Of a DNA stretch of 64,000 bases, positions 47,214 to 55,400 are shown piece after piece. The DNA comes from Aeromicrobium duanguangcaii (lineage in GTDB: Bacteria; Actinomycetota; Actinomycetes; Propionibacteriales; Nocardioidaceae): contig NZ_CP101990.1 in the NCBI RefSeq assembly GCF_024508295.1, positions 1,674,001 through 1,738,000 of the forward strand. Direction: 5' to 3'. The notes beneath the pieces were generated by a model. That model made no database searches and was not told the DNA's origin. It was given only the letters and a program-made list of their open reading frames with translations. Every line of letters begins with the position of its first letter. The first letter of the stretch is position 1. The position numbers and the translations under genes were made by a program.

Positions 47214-47248
47214 CCCGCCCCAGCAGCACCATTCGCGACAAGGAGTGC

Positions 47249-47276
47249 GGCGGCACCGCAGGTTCGCGGTGCCGCC
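47249..47276 (+). terminator. Perfect hairpin terminator
   Basis: GGCGGCACCGC and GCGGTGCCGCC form an 11-bp stem with a 6-base loop, 35 bases after the stop of the small gene at 47213. Confidence 0.75.
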
Positions 47277-47389
47277 CTGCTCCCACCGCCTCCGGCACAG
47301 TGGCGAGAGGATGTCCTCCTCGCCCTGTGCCTACTGGCCATCTACCGCCGGCGGCCCGCAGCGTCTGAGCGCGGGGGAGCTTGCCAGCG

Positions 47390-47530
47390 TGACCTCGGGA
47401 GTGATCATGGTCGTCTGGATCGTCGGCGAGGTCGCCGCCATCCCCGGCTTCCACATCCTCAGGTTCTCCATCTCGGGACCGGAGTCCTCGTCATCTGGCT
47501 GACACCATCGCAGCGTCCGCCGGCACCCCA
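47390..47530 (+). pseudogene. Possible remnant of a small membrane protein, frameshifted
   Basis: One frame gives SVTSGVIMVVWIVGEVAAIP then GFHIL, and the next frame continues LHLGTGVLVIWLTPSQR. Joined, these look like the last two helices of a small actinobacterial membrane protein. There is no start codon or RBS. The rest of 47214-47546 shows nothing else besides the terminator. Confidence 0.3.
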
Positions 47531-47546
47531 GCGGTCCACGGCACGA

Positions 47547-47999
47547 TCAGCCGTCTCGTGACCCGCCCATGGCCCCGTCGCCGTCGAGGTCCACGCGGAT
47601 CGTCAGCAGACTCGTCCCCAGGGCGCGAACGGCTGCGCTGTTCCCGCGGGGAAGGGCGCGCAGTCGTGCCTGAGGATCGTCGTCCGGCAGGACGTGCGCA
47701 ATGCCGGTGTGCCACCGTCCCCGCATCAGCAGCCGAACCCTCGGCTCGGCCATCAGATTCTTGACGTACTGCGAACGCCGACCGTGCTCGGAGACCAACC
47801 AGAACGAGTCGCCCACCCGTCGCCCGCCCACCGGATTGCGGCGGGGCTGTCCGGACGTGCGACCCGTGGTCTCGAGCAGGACGGCTGCTCCCGGGACTCG
47901 GCCGGCGATCCGCCGCACGACCGGGTTCGCCACATACCGCTGGAACACGTCGACGATCGCCTTCTTGCGTCGCTGACGCGGTGCCGACTTCTCGGTCAT
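47547..47999 (-). CDS. Nitroreductase family deazaflavin (F420)-dependent oxidoreductase
   Basis: 150 residues from the ATG at 47999, with GGAGG seven bases upstream; the frame extends to 48050 without an RBS. The Ddn/PF04075 pattern is present: VLLETTGRTSGQPRRNPVGG (LLTTxGRkSGxxRxxPL) then FWLVSEHGRRSQYVKNLMAE. Family members bind deazaflavin F420 and reduce quinones or nitro compounds. Cofactor and substrate here are inferred from family only. Confidence 0.85.
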   Translation of the reverse strand: MTEKSAPRQRRKKAIVDVFQRYVANPVVRRIAGRVPGAAVLLETTGRTSGQPRRNPVGGRRVGDSFWLVSEHGRRSQYVKNLMAEPRVRLLMRGRWHTGIAHVLPDDDPQARLRALPRGNSAAVRALGTSLLTIRVDLDGDGAMGGSRDG

Positions 48000-48153
48000 C
48001 GAACGACCTCCACCCCTCGCTTCGGAACCCGGACTGCGACCTTGCTGCATCCAGGCCCCGGACGCTACCGGTTGGCGACCCCCAGCGCGGGATCCTCAGG
48101 CACCGCGATGCGGCCATGGATCCGGCGGTGCCAACCGGAATCCGCTCAGCGCG

Positions 48154-50256
48154 TCACTCGACGTGCCGGTGGAACCGCTTCTGCAGGTCGATCGCCGAGC
48201 CCTTGCGCAGCGCCGCCGCGTCGGGGAGACTCTCCGGCTTCTCCGGCGTGAACAGCCACTGCGTGAAGAACTCGTCCAGGTCCTCGCCCGAGACTCGCTC
48301 GGCCAACCTGGTGAACTCCTCCGTGCGGACGTTGCCCCCGGCTTGGCTCGCCGTCCAGCGCTTCAGGAGCCGGAAGAAGTCATCGTCACCGATCCGCAGG
48401 CGCAGCGCGTGCAGGGTCATGGCCCCGCGGTCGTAGACCGCTCCGGCGAAGATGTTCGTCGGTCCCGGATCGCCGATCACCGTGGTCCAGAAGGACGAGT
48501 CGGCGGGGATCGCGGCGTAGGACTCGAAGATCTCCTGGGCCGTGGCATCGCCGCCGTCCTCCGCCCAGAGCCACTCCATGTAGCTGGCGAATCCCTCGTT
48601 GAGCCAGATGTGCTGCCAGGCCTCGAGGGCCAGGTCGTCACCGGTCCACTGGTGGGCGAGCTCGTGGACGACCACCGAGGTGTTGTCCCCGGGCGCGGTG
48701 AACCAGCCCTGCGCGTAGACCGGCCTGGTCTGGTTCTCGAGGGCGAAGCCGATGCCCGGGTCGTTGTCGACGATGCCGCCGGACTCCCGGAACGGGTACC
48801 GGCCGAGGAAGCCCGAGAGGAAGTCGAGGATCTCGGGCTCGCGGGCCAGTGCGGCCTCCGCGTTGTCCCCGGTCGACGGACCGGCGGACTCGCTTGCAGT
48901 GCGCCACGGGCTCGTGTTGCCCGGGCTGCCGGCGGGCGCCGCCGTCGGCGTCCAGCCGTCCAGCGGGTCGGCATCGTCCTCGAAGGAGGTCGACCCGTCG
49001 CCCCGGGGCGCCACCACGTCGTCGACGTAGACCCCGTTGTACGGCACCGACGGGTCGCTGACCACCGAGAGTGAGATCTCGACCGACCGGCCCGCGTACG
49101 CCGACAGGTCCAGCCGCCAGCTCTCGTAGCCGTCGCTGGCCCCGCTGGCCGAGTGCCAGGCGCCGGTGGTGCCCTCGGGCGTGCACCCGCCGGCACCGTC
49201 GTCGCTCTCGTAGTGGGTGAGGAACGGATGCAGGGTCAGCCAGTCCGGACAGCCGTAACCCACCTCCCGGGCGGTGTGGCCGTTGGCGTCGGGCAGGGTC
49301 GTCCACGCATCGCTGCCGACCGGCCTGGCCTCGACGAAGAAGTGGTCCCAGTCCGGCTCGGTGTTGCGCGCCACGTGGAACGACAGCTCGCCCCCGCCGG
49401 CCGGGACGTCGATCACCCGGGTCAGGCGCTGGTAGGCGGAGTTCGCGCCGCCGCTGATCGCATAGCGAGTCCCGGTGCGCGGCTCGGGCTGGACGTAGAG
49501 CGAGGGATCGATCGCATCCCAGTACTCGATGCCGTCGACGCGGCGATGATCGAGGTTGAACTGGCCGATCGTCGCCGTGGCGAGGTAGGACGCCATGGGG
49601 TCGCGGGCGACCCACGTCCACGTGTCCTTGCCGCGGTGTCGCTGGACCCCGGCCAGGCGGCCGTTGGCCACCACCTCCAGGCCGCGCGGGACCGTCACCG
49701 TGAACCGGTAGCCGGCCTTGTCGAGCGGGTGGTCGTTGACGGGGAACCACGTGTCGGCGACGTGCGGCTGACCGACGATGAGCGCGCCGTCGTCGGTCGG
49801 GAACACGCCCGACTGGCCCAGGGCCGGCTCGTCGAGCACCGGCGGAACCCCGGCGTAGCGCACCACCACCTGGAAGCGAGCGCGCTGGGCGATGGCACGG
49901 CGCGGGGTGATCGTCAGCTCGTCGCCGACGTGACGCCAGCGGGCCGGGCGGCCGTTCACCCGGACGTCGCTGACCGTCAGCCCGTTGAGATCCAGGTTGA
50001 ACGCCGACAGGGCCTGCGTGGCGCGGGCCGTGATCGTCGCGCGCCCTCGGAGGCGATCCGTGGGCGGGTCGTACGCGATCGCGAGGTCGTAGTTCTTGAC
50101 GTCGTATCCCCCGTTCCCGTCAGTCGGGTAGTACGGGTCGCCGATGCCGGGAGCTCCGGGTCTCGGCGCCTGCCTCGACGCCGCGTTCGCCGTGGTGGTC
50201 GTGGCGAACGACGCGATCAGCAGGGCTGCGAAAGTCAGTGCGAGGAGCTTGCGCAT
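48154..50256 (-). CDS. Secreted M1-family metallopeptidase with a large internal insert
   Basis: 700 residues. A Sec signal (MRKLLALTFAALLIASFATT) leads to an M1 N-terminal beta domain (YDVKNYDLAIAYDPPTDRLR). The gluzincin site is HELAH at residues 531-535 with the third ligand Glu554 in LNEGF, so HExxH-x18-E is intact. Between about residues 235 and 465 there is an insert not found in ordinary M1 enzymes, with SYESW-type jelly-roll features (GYESWRLDLSAYAGRSVEIS, PYNGVYVDDVVAP) like those of immune-inhibitor-A-type or MAM-like domains. AGGAG precedes the ATG. It is probably an extracellular aminopeptidase; the insert may bind a surface or substrate. Confidence 0.9.
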   Translation of the reverse strand: MRKLLALTFAALLIASFATTTTANAASRQAPRPGAPGIGDPYYPTDGNGGYDVKNYDLAIAYDPPTDRLRGRATITARATQALSAFNLDLNGLTVSDVRVNGRPARWRHVGDELTITPRRAIAQRARFQVVVRYAGVPPVLDEPALGQSGVFPTDDGALIVGQPHVADTWFPVNDHPLDKAGYRFTVTVPRGLEVVANGRLAGVQRHRGKDTWTWVARDPMASYLATATIGQFNLDHRRVDGIEYWDAIDPSLYVQPEPRTGTRYAISGGANSAYQRLTRVIDVPAGGGELSFHVARNTEPDWDHFFVEARPVGSDAWTTLPDANGHTAREVGYGCPDWLTLHPFLTHYESDDGAGGCTPEGTTGAWHSASGASDGYESWRLDLSAYAGRSVEISLSVVSDPSVPYNGVYVDDVVAPRGDGSTSFEDDADPLDGWTPTAAPAGSPGNTSPWRTASESAGPSTGDNAEAALAREPEILDFLSGFLGRYPFRESGGIVDNDPGIGFALENQTRPVYAQGWFTAPGDNTSVVVHELAHQWTGDDLALEAWQHIWLNEGFASYMEWLWAEDGGDATAQEIFESYAAIPADSSFWTTVIGDPGPTNIFAGAVYDRGAMTLHALRLRIGDDDFFRLLKRWTASQAGGNVRTEEFTRLAERVSGEDLDEFFTQWLFTPEKPESLPDAAALRKGSAIDLQKRFHRHVE

Positions 50257-50355
50257 GATCGTCTCCTAGTGCCTCGTTTCAACGTGACACCAGGGCGTGG
50301 AACCGTCAACCCTCGTCAGGAAGCCGATCTGTGGGGCGCGTCTGCCCGCTACGGG

Positions 50356-50574
50356 TCAACGCAGGACGGCGGCGACGTCGATGGTGCCATCCGCGTCGTC
50401 CATCGCTCGCGCCAACGCGTCGATGTGCGCGTCATCGAGAGTCAGCTCGACCTTCCCGAGGCCCCTTCGCAACTCCTCGCCGATCGTGCCGGCCGGCGCA
50501 CCGTCCTGGTAGGCGCCCACGTGGTTGACGACGGTCTGGATCAACTCGAGCTTCTCCGGTGTCAGATCAGTCAT
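50356..50574 (-). CDS. Small acidic protein of unknown function
   Basis: 72 residues from the ATG at 50574: MTDLTPEKLELIQTVVNHVG, then IGEELRRGLGKVELTLDDAH and a helical acidic end, ARAMDDADGTIDVAAVLR. No TM or signal; helix-rich and negatively charged. The longer frame to 50913 has no RBS at its start. Family not recognised. It is the last chromosomal gene before the tRNA-Leu island. Confidence 0.65.
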   Translation of the reverse strand: MTDLTPEKLELIQTVVNHVGAYQDGAPAGTIGEELRRGLGKVELTLDDAHIDALARAMDDADGTIDVAAVLR

Positions 50575-50911
50575 GTGCGCGACGCTACGCGCCGCCTTCG
50601 ACTTCGCATCCCGAACGACAGGCCGCCACCGGCGCACGTCCGGTAGGCAGCGGTCCCGCCGGGGCCTCCGCCCGGGAAAACCCCGATGCGGGCCGCCCGC
50701 GATCCGGCGAGTCTGGCGGGACCACGCGCAGGAGGGTGACCCCAAGGGTCGGATTGAATGCGCTGTGCAAGCCCGTCCGAGGTGCGATTCGCACGACCAG
50801 GACAGACCGGCCTCAGGGGGCGCCGCGGGCGACGAACCAGCCATGGAGTCCTCGCTCGCTGCTGCAATCCGTCGCGCCGGCGCGCGCACGTGGTGCGCCA
50901 TGCCACGAAAC
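50575..50911. other. Intergenic, no supported gene
   Basis: Several overlapping open frames exist on both strands, but none has a Shine-Dalgarno, start and protein-like composition. No RNA gene was recognised. It should carry the promoter for the small gene at 50574. Confidence 0.45.
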
Positions 50912-50943
50912 ACAAAACCCCCTCACCGGCGAGAGTGAGAGGG
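50912..50943 (-). terminator. tRNA-type terminator beside the left tRNA-Leu 3'-end copy
   Basis: On the minus strand CCCTCTCAC and GTGAGGG pair, followed by GGTTTTGTGTTT. It lies 8 bases beyond the 24-bp tRNA 3'-end copy, as expected for the original terminator of the tRNA-Leu gene before insertion. Confidence 0.65.
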
Positions 50944-50950
50944 TCTTGCA

Positions 50951-50974
50951 GTGTCCGAGGGGGGACTTGAACCC
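50951..50974. repeat. Left att-like copy of the tRNA-Leu 3' end (24 bp)
   Basis: Begins GTGTCCGAGG and ends ACTTGAACCC, identical to 58912-58935. It covers the acceptor and T-arm 3' part of the tRNA but not the rest, so it is not a functional tRNA. Confidence 0.85.
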
Positions 50975-51067
50975 AAGCGTGACTCCTTGGCATTCCAGGC
51001 AGAATCCGCTTTTCCCCGCAATTCCAGTCCGCGGTTACCTACCGTTGCGTCCCGTTACCTATGGAGT

Positions 51068-51086
51068 GTGCCCCCTGGGGGTGCAC
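51068..51086. repeat. Island-end motif, left copy (19 bp)
   Basis: GTGCCCCCTGGGGGTGCAC, 17 of 19 bases identical and in the same orientation as 58830-58848. It is nearly palindromic and lies 94 bases inside the left att-like repeat. Confidence 0.65.
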
Positions 51087-51243
51087 CGATCTTTAGCTAG
51101 TGCTGCCCAGCGTAGTCGTCGCCCCATCGCTCCCTGCCGGGCCGAATAGGCCGGTGAGCCGCCGCGACGTCCAGTGCGCCCCGCTAGACGCGGACGGCGA
51201 ACCAATCGACCAAGGTCGACATCCTTCGTGGACCTACTTTGCA

Positions 51244-51282
51244 CCACACTTCAGGTGACACGGAATCGTGCAGCAGCCCCGC
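51244..51282 (+). repeat. Dispersed ~39-bp element, copy 2
   Basis: Pairs with 5152-5190 (about 85 percent identity with one indel). Here it lies 24 bases beyond the stop of the lipoprotein gene. Confidence 0.5.
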
Positions 51283-51306
51283 TTCCTCCACAGCGACCAT
51301 GCGAGC

Positions 51307-51816
51307 TCAGCACATCGCCTCTTCGACCTCCTTGAGCGACTTGGCCGTCCGGTTGCGCTGGTCATCGACGTCATAGTCCTTCGGGTACAGCCACTCGCCG
51401 GGCTCAAGGGAGTCGAGGTCCGCCGCGGTGAAGTAGGTCATCACAGTCACGCCTTCCTCCCCGAGTCCACGCATGAGGTACAGGGGGCCACTGTCGAACG
51501 TCACGTCCCAGTTCCCTTCCCAGTTCGCACGGTAGTTGGACACCTCCAACTCACGAGGACTGCTGATCGGCTCATCGAACGTGAGCCGTGAGATCTCTTC
51601 TGAGTCCTCGTAGTCTGCGTTCTGGTCCACCAGAAGCCTGGCACCCTCGAGGTCGAACAAGCAGGGGACGACGCCCAAGACCAAACCGGAATCTGTCCTA
51701 CCCACGGCAACGGCGCCAGATAGCCGTGCGCTGCACCCAGCCGTCAACATCACGGCAACTGTAAGCACCACCGAAAGCCCGACTCTCCTCAAAGCCACTC
51801 GCCGGAGTTTCCCCAT
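51307..51816 (-). CDS. Putative lipoprotein in the island
   Basis: 169 residues from the ATG at 51816 (MGKLRRVALRRVGLSVVLTV), chosen because it gives a type II signal with lipobox LTAGC; the frame to 52017 adds Cys-rich non-signal sequence. The mature part is acidic (DQNADYEDSEEISRLTFDE) and has no recognised domain. The GGAGAAGG upstream lies inside the preceding 35-codon ORF, so translation may be coupled. In this setting a role as an accessory immunity or surface protein is possible but not shown. Confidence 0.65.
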   Translation of the reverse strand: MGKLRRVALRRVGLSVVLTVAVMLTAGCSARLSGAVAVGRTDSGLVLGVVPCLFDLEGARLLVDQNADYEDSEEISRLTFDEPISSPRELEVSNYRANWEGNWDVTFDSGPLYLMRGLGEEGVTVMTYFTAADLDSLEPGEWLYPKDYDVDDQRNRTAKSLKEVEEAMC

Positions 51817-51896
51817 TCCCAGTTCGCCTTCTCCTCGAATTTGTTGTCTGGTGCCTCGGGAAGCCACCAGACACTGTCTACACGTTCGAAGTTCAT
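51789..51896 (-). CDS. 35-codon ORF upstream of and overlapping the lipoprotein gene
   Basis: The reading MNFERVDSVWWLPEAP then EEKANWEWGNSGEWL starts at an ATG preceded by AGAGGGAG with 5-base spacing, one of the best Shine-Dalgarno sites in the island. It overlaps the lipoprotein start by 28 bases. The peptide is rich in Trp, Asn and Glu. It may be a small protein or a leader that couples lipoprotein translation. Confidence 0.4.
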   Translation of the reverse strand: MNFERVDSVWWLPEAPDNKFEEKANWEWGNSGEWL

Positions 51897-52062
51897 GGAA
51901 TCTCCCTCTGGAATCGTTGAGCCCCGAGATTCGACGTAAGCAGGCCGCGCACGAAGTCACTGGAGCTCGGCATGCAGGCCCAGCACAGCTGCTCTCCGCA
52001 AGCAAGAAATCGTCCACTTCGCCCCGCCACGGTACGTAATTTCGAGGTCCGCACGGAGGAGG

Positions 52063-52416
52063 TTAATGTTGGTAGTCCTCAAACTCCCAGAAGGCAAAGC
52101 GACCGAGCTGACCAGCGACTTCTTCCCAAGACGAACCTTCACATTCCTGGACACGCCGCTCAATGTGCGCGCGCAAGGACGGCCAGACGTAACTGTCGAC
52201 GATCAAGAGGTGACGACCATCGATGACCTCGGAGATTTGCAGTTGTTCAACTAGCCAACCCAGATTGCACACAACCAAGTCGAATGACTCTTCTCCTGGA
52301 CCGTCGTCCGGCCCAGCGATGATGCGGACCCCAAGAGCCCAACTATCGTCTTCCGGGACCCAGCCAGCGAGGTCGTCAACTTCGAGACTCATAAGGGTCC
52401 GGACAGCAGCTCTCAT
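52063..52416 (-). CDS. Imm8 family immunity protein
   Basis: 117 residues. The pattern DDSWALGVRIIAGPDDGPGE followed by ESFDLVVCNLGWLVEQ, then GRHLLIVDSYVW and the end WEEVAGQLGRFAFWEFEDYQ, matches the Imm8 family of polymorphic-toxin immunity proteins. The ATG at 52416 overlaps the stop of the RHS gene (ATGA), so it is made together with the toxin; an ATG 8 codons downstream is also possible. It should neutralise the C-terminal toxin domain of the neighbouring RHS protein. Confidence 0.82.
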   Translation of the reverse strand: MRAAVRTLMSLEVDDLAGWVPEDDSWALGVRIIAGPDDGPGEESFDLVVCNLGWLVEQLQISEVIDGRHLLIVDSYVWPSLRAHIERRVQECEGSSWEEVAGQLGRFAFWEFEDYQH

Positions 52417-55400
52417 TCCAAGAGCTCCGGAACGTCAAGGTGGCCGTTCCCGAATGGCTTGCCCATGCGATTCCCCATCCAGTACTCAAAATTTGCTTGG
52501 AACTTGTCTTCTCGTGGCTTCCACGTCGGTGGCCGGAATGCTCGCAACCCGTCCCGGCTAACAAGAGTTTTCCCGTCGCTAGCGACTCGGTACCCGTCCC
52601 CTACCCACGTCTCACCGGCTCGCGTCGCTTGAGACAGTGTTCCCGACCCAAGGCCGTGGTTTCCCTTGCCGCGTATGGCATCCCGAACGATACCGCTGAT
52701 GATTGGCCAGTCGTCTTCCGAAGGCACGGGGGAACTCTTCCCGGACCCGCCCCAACTCCCCGAACCGCGTTCACTACCGGACCGCCTAAATAGGGCTGCT
52801 GCGTCGCTCCCGACGCCGCCAGAGACACCGCGTTCGAAGCGCGACAGCCTCGCGACTCCCGCGGCTTGCCCCACTCCCGGGATCATCGCTGCAGCCGAGA
52901 ATAGAGCGTTCCCCGTATCGCCTTCGATGAGGTATAGGACAGCGTCGGCACCGTCAGCGATCTCTCCGATGCCGGGGATAAGCCCGAAGGTCGCGAGCGA
53001 TGTGTGAAGGTTGCGGGTGTCGAGATTTCGGGCACTCGCTGCGATTGAGCCACTGAAGGATGAGGCCACTCGCGCGGCGTCGCCGGCGACGGTGTCGATC
53101 CGCGAGGCGGCTGCGGCGACTTGTCGGGACACCTTGGCGATCTCGGCTTTGGCTGCTTTGGTGGCCTTGGCAGAGGCGACGCGCGCCTTGGCGAATAGGG
53201 CCCGACCTTGACTGACAGCAGTGTTCACGATGGCGGCGGCGGCGTCGAAGGCTCTCTTGAAGGCGCCGCGCAGGAAGTCGAAGATGCCCATCCCGGCGCT
53301 CTTCAACCAGGACGGGAAGTGTCCGTCGGGGTCGAACATGTTGATCGGGTCGGCCCAGGCGTAGGTGTAGCGGTTCAAGGTGACCGAGGAGGTCAGGTCG
53401 CCGATGACGGTGTCGGGGCTGGTGAACGCGGCGGTGCCGGGAAGGTACTGGCGGGCGCCCATGTCGACCAGGCCGGTGGCCGGGTCGGTGTGGTCGGCTT
53501 GGTAGCCCAACGTCGTGGCGGGTGTGCCTGTGGTGGTTGGGGTTCCGAACGGGTCGTAGATCGCCGTGGATGCGAGGTTGGCCGACGCGTTCGTGGTGGA
53601 GGCGGCGACGTCGCCGTGCAGATCGAGCCCGAGGTGGTTCAGGGTGCTGCCGGTCTTGGCGGTCACCGGTCGGCCGGTGGCGTCGCGGATGAGTTCGGTG
53701 ACGGAGGTTCCGTTGGTGACTGAGGCGAGTTCGCCGCTGAGGGCGTCGTAGCTGTAGCTGGTGTTAGTGGTGCCGTCGTCGCGGGCTGCGGTGCGCCCGA
53801 GTGGGTCGAGCTCGTAGTCGATGCTGCTGGTGCCGGAGGTGGCACCGGACACTTCGCCGAAGGCGTTGTAGGTCAGGGTCAGATCGTCGCCGGTTGGGCG
53901 GTCGATCGCAACGAGGTTGCCGTCGTCGTCGTAGTCGTAGGTGGTGCCGTCAGAGTCGGCGACGCGGCGGCCGGCGTCATCGTAGGTCGAGCTGACGGGC
54001 GGGTCGGTGCCGCTCGTCTCGCTGATCCGGTTGGAGTCCGCGTCCCACGCGTAGGCGGTGCTTGTGGTGGTGGTGCCGTCGTTGAGAGTCCACTCGTCGA
54101 GGCGGCCGGCGTCGTCGTAGGAGTACGTGTTGGTGCCTTCGAGCGGGTTCGTCACTGAGGTGAGGGACTTGGTGACGGTGGTGGCGCGGCTCATCTGGTC
54201 GTAGCTGGCGGTGGAGGCCAAGCGCCCGGCGAATCCGACGCTGGTCATGTTGCCGTCGAGGTCGTAGCCGTAGGTCATGGCGGCGTTCTGAGTGGGAGCC
54301 ACGTTGCTGCGAGACGTCATTTGGCCGTAGGTGTTGTAGCCGAAGTCTGTGTTGACGGTGCCGCGCATGCGCGACAGCAGGCCTTGCGCGTTGTAGTCGA
54401 ACGTGGTGGTGGCTCCGGTGGCCGCTGTGACCCCGGTGAGTCGGCCGGCGCCGTTGCGGGTGTAACTCGTGGTGCCGGTGGCGTCGGTGTACTCGTCGAG
54501 GAGTCCACGTGCGTCGTACCCGAAGGTGAGGGTGCGGCTACTGTCGCTGGCCTCGGTCATCCGTCCGGCCGGGTCGTAGTTGAACTCGCGGGTCGAGGTT
54601 CCGGCGGTGCGTTCGGTCTCGCGTCCGAGTGCGTCATAGGCCGAGGTGAGTGTGATGCCGGATGGCTTGGTCGTCGAGGTGAGTTGGCCTGACGGGTTCC
54701 AGGTGTATTCGGTCTCGAGGTTCGCGGGGTCGATCTGGCTGGTCATGCGGCCTTGGTTGTCGAAGTCGAAGGTGTACTCGCCGCCGCCGGGCAGTTCGAT
54801 CGAGGTGACGTTGCCGGCGGAGTCGTGGTCGTAGCTGCTGGTGTCCCCCGCGCCGTTGGTGGCGGTGACGAGGCGGCTTGCGTCGTCGTAGGCCCAGGTG
54901 GCGGCGGTGCCGTCGGGGTAGTCGGCGCTGGTGCGGTTGCCCGCGAGGTCGTACCCGTAGTTGGTGGTGTTGTTGCGGGCGTCGGTGGAGGTGGCGACAC
55001 GGCCGCGTGCGTCGTAGGTCCAGGTGTAGGTCTGGGCGCTGCGGGTCTGGGTAAGGCGGTTGCCGGCGTTGTCGTAGGTGAACGTCTGCCCGCTGGTAGC
55101 GCCCGCGTTGTCGAGTCGGGTGAGCTCGCCGCGCTTGTTGTAGGTGCTGGTGACGGCTACACCGCTGGGGTCGGTGACCTTGGTGGTGCGGCCCTCGGTG
55201 TCGTAGGTGTAGACGGTGCTGACCTCGGACGCGTCGGTGACCACGGCGGGTCGTCCCATCGGGTCGTACGCGTACTCGGTGGCCACTCCGGACGGGTCGG
55301 TGACGCTGATCTGCTGGCCGGCGTCGTCGTAGCTGTAGTTGGTGACGCCGTCGAGCGGGTCGGTCGCGGCCGTGACGCGGTTGGCGTCGTCGAACGCATA

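Larger units (their letters stand above)
50975..51306. other. Left end of the island, non-coding
   Basis: Contains short spaced repeats GGTTACCTA, CGTTGCGTC and CGTTACCTA at 51033-51061, which look like tyrosine-integrase arm sites, then the 19-bp end motif (51068-51086) and the dispersed element at 51244-51282. No gene was found. Confidence 0.5.

Noticed and set aside
50951-50974. A second tRNA-Leu gene at the left end
   Set aside because: Only the 3' 24 bases match; the anticodon and D arms are absent, so it is an att-like remnant.
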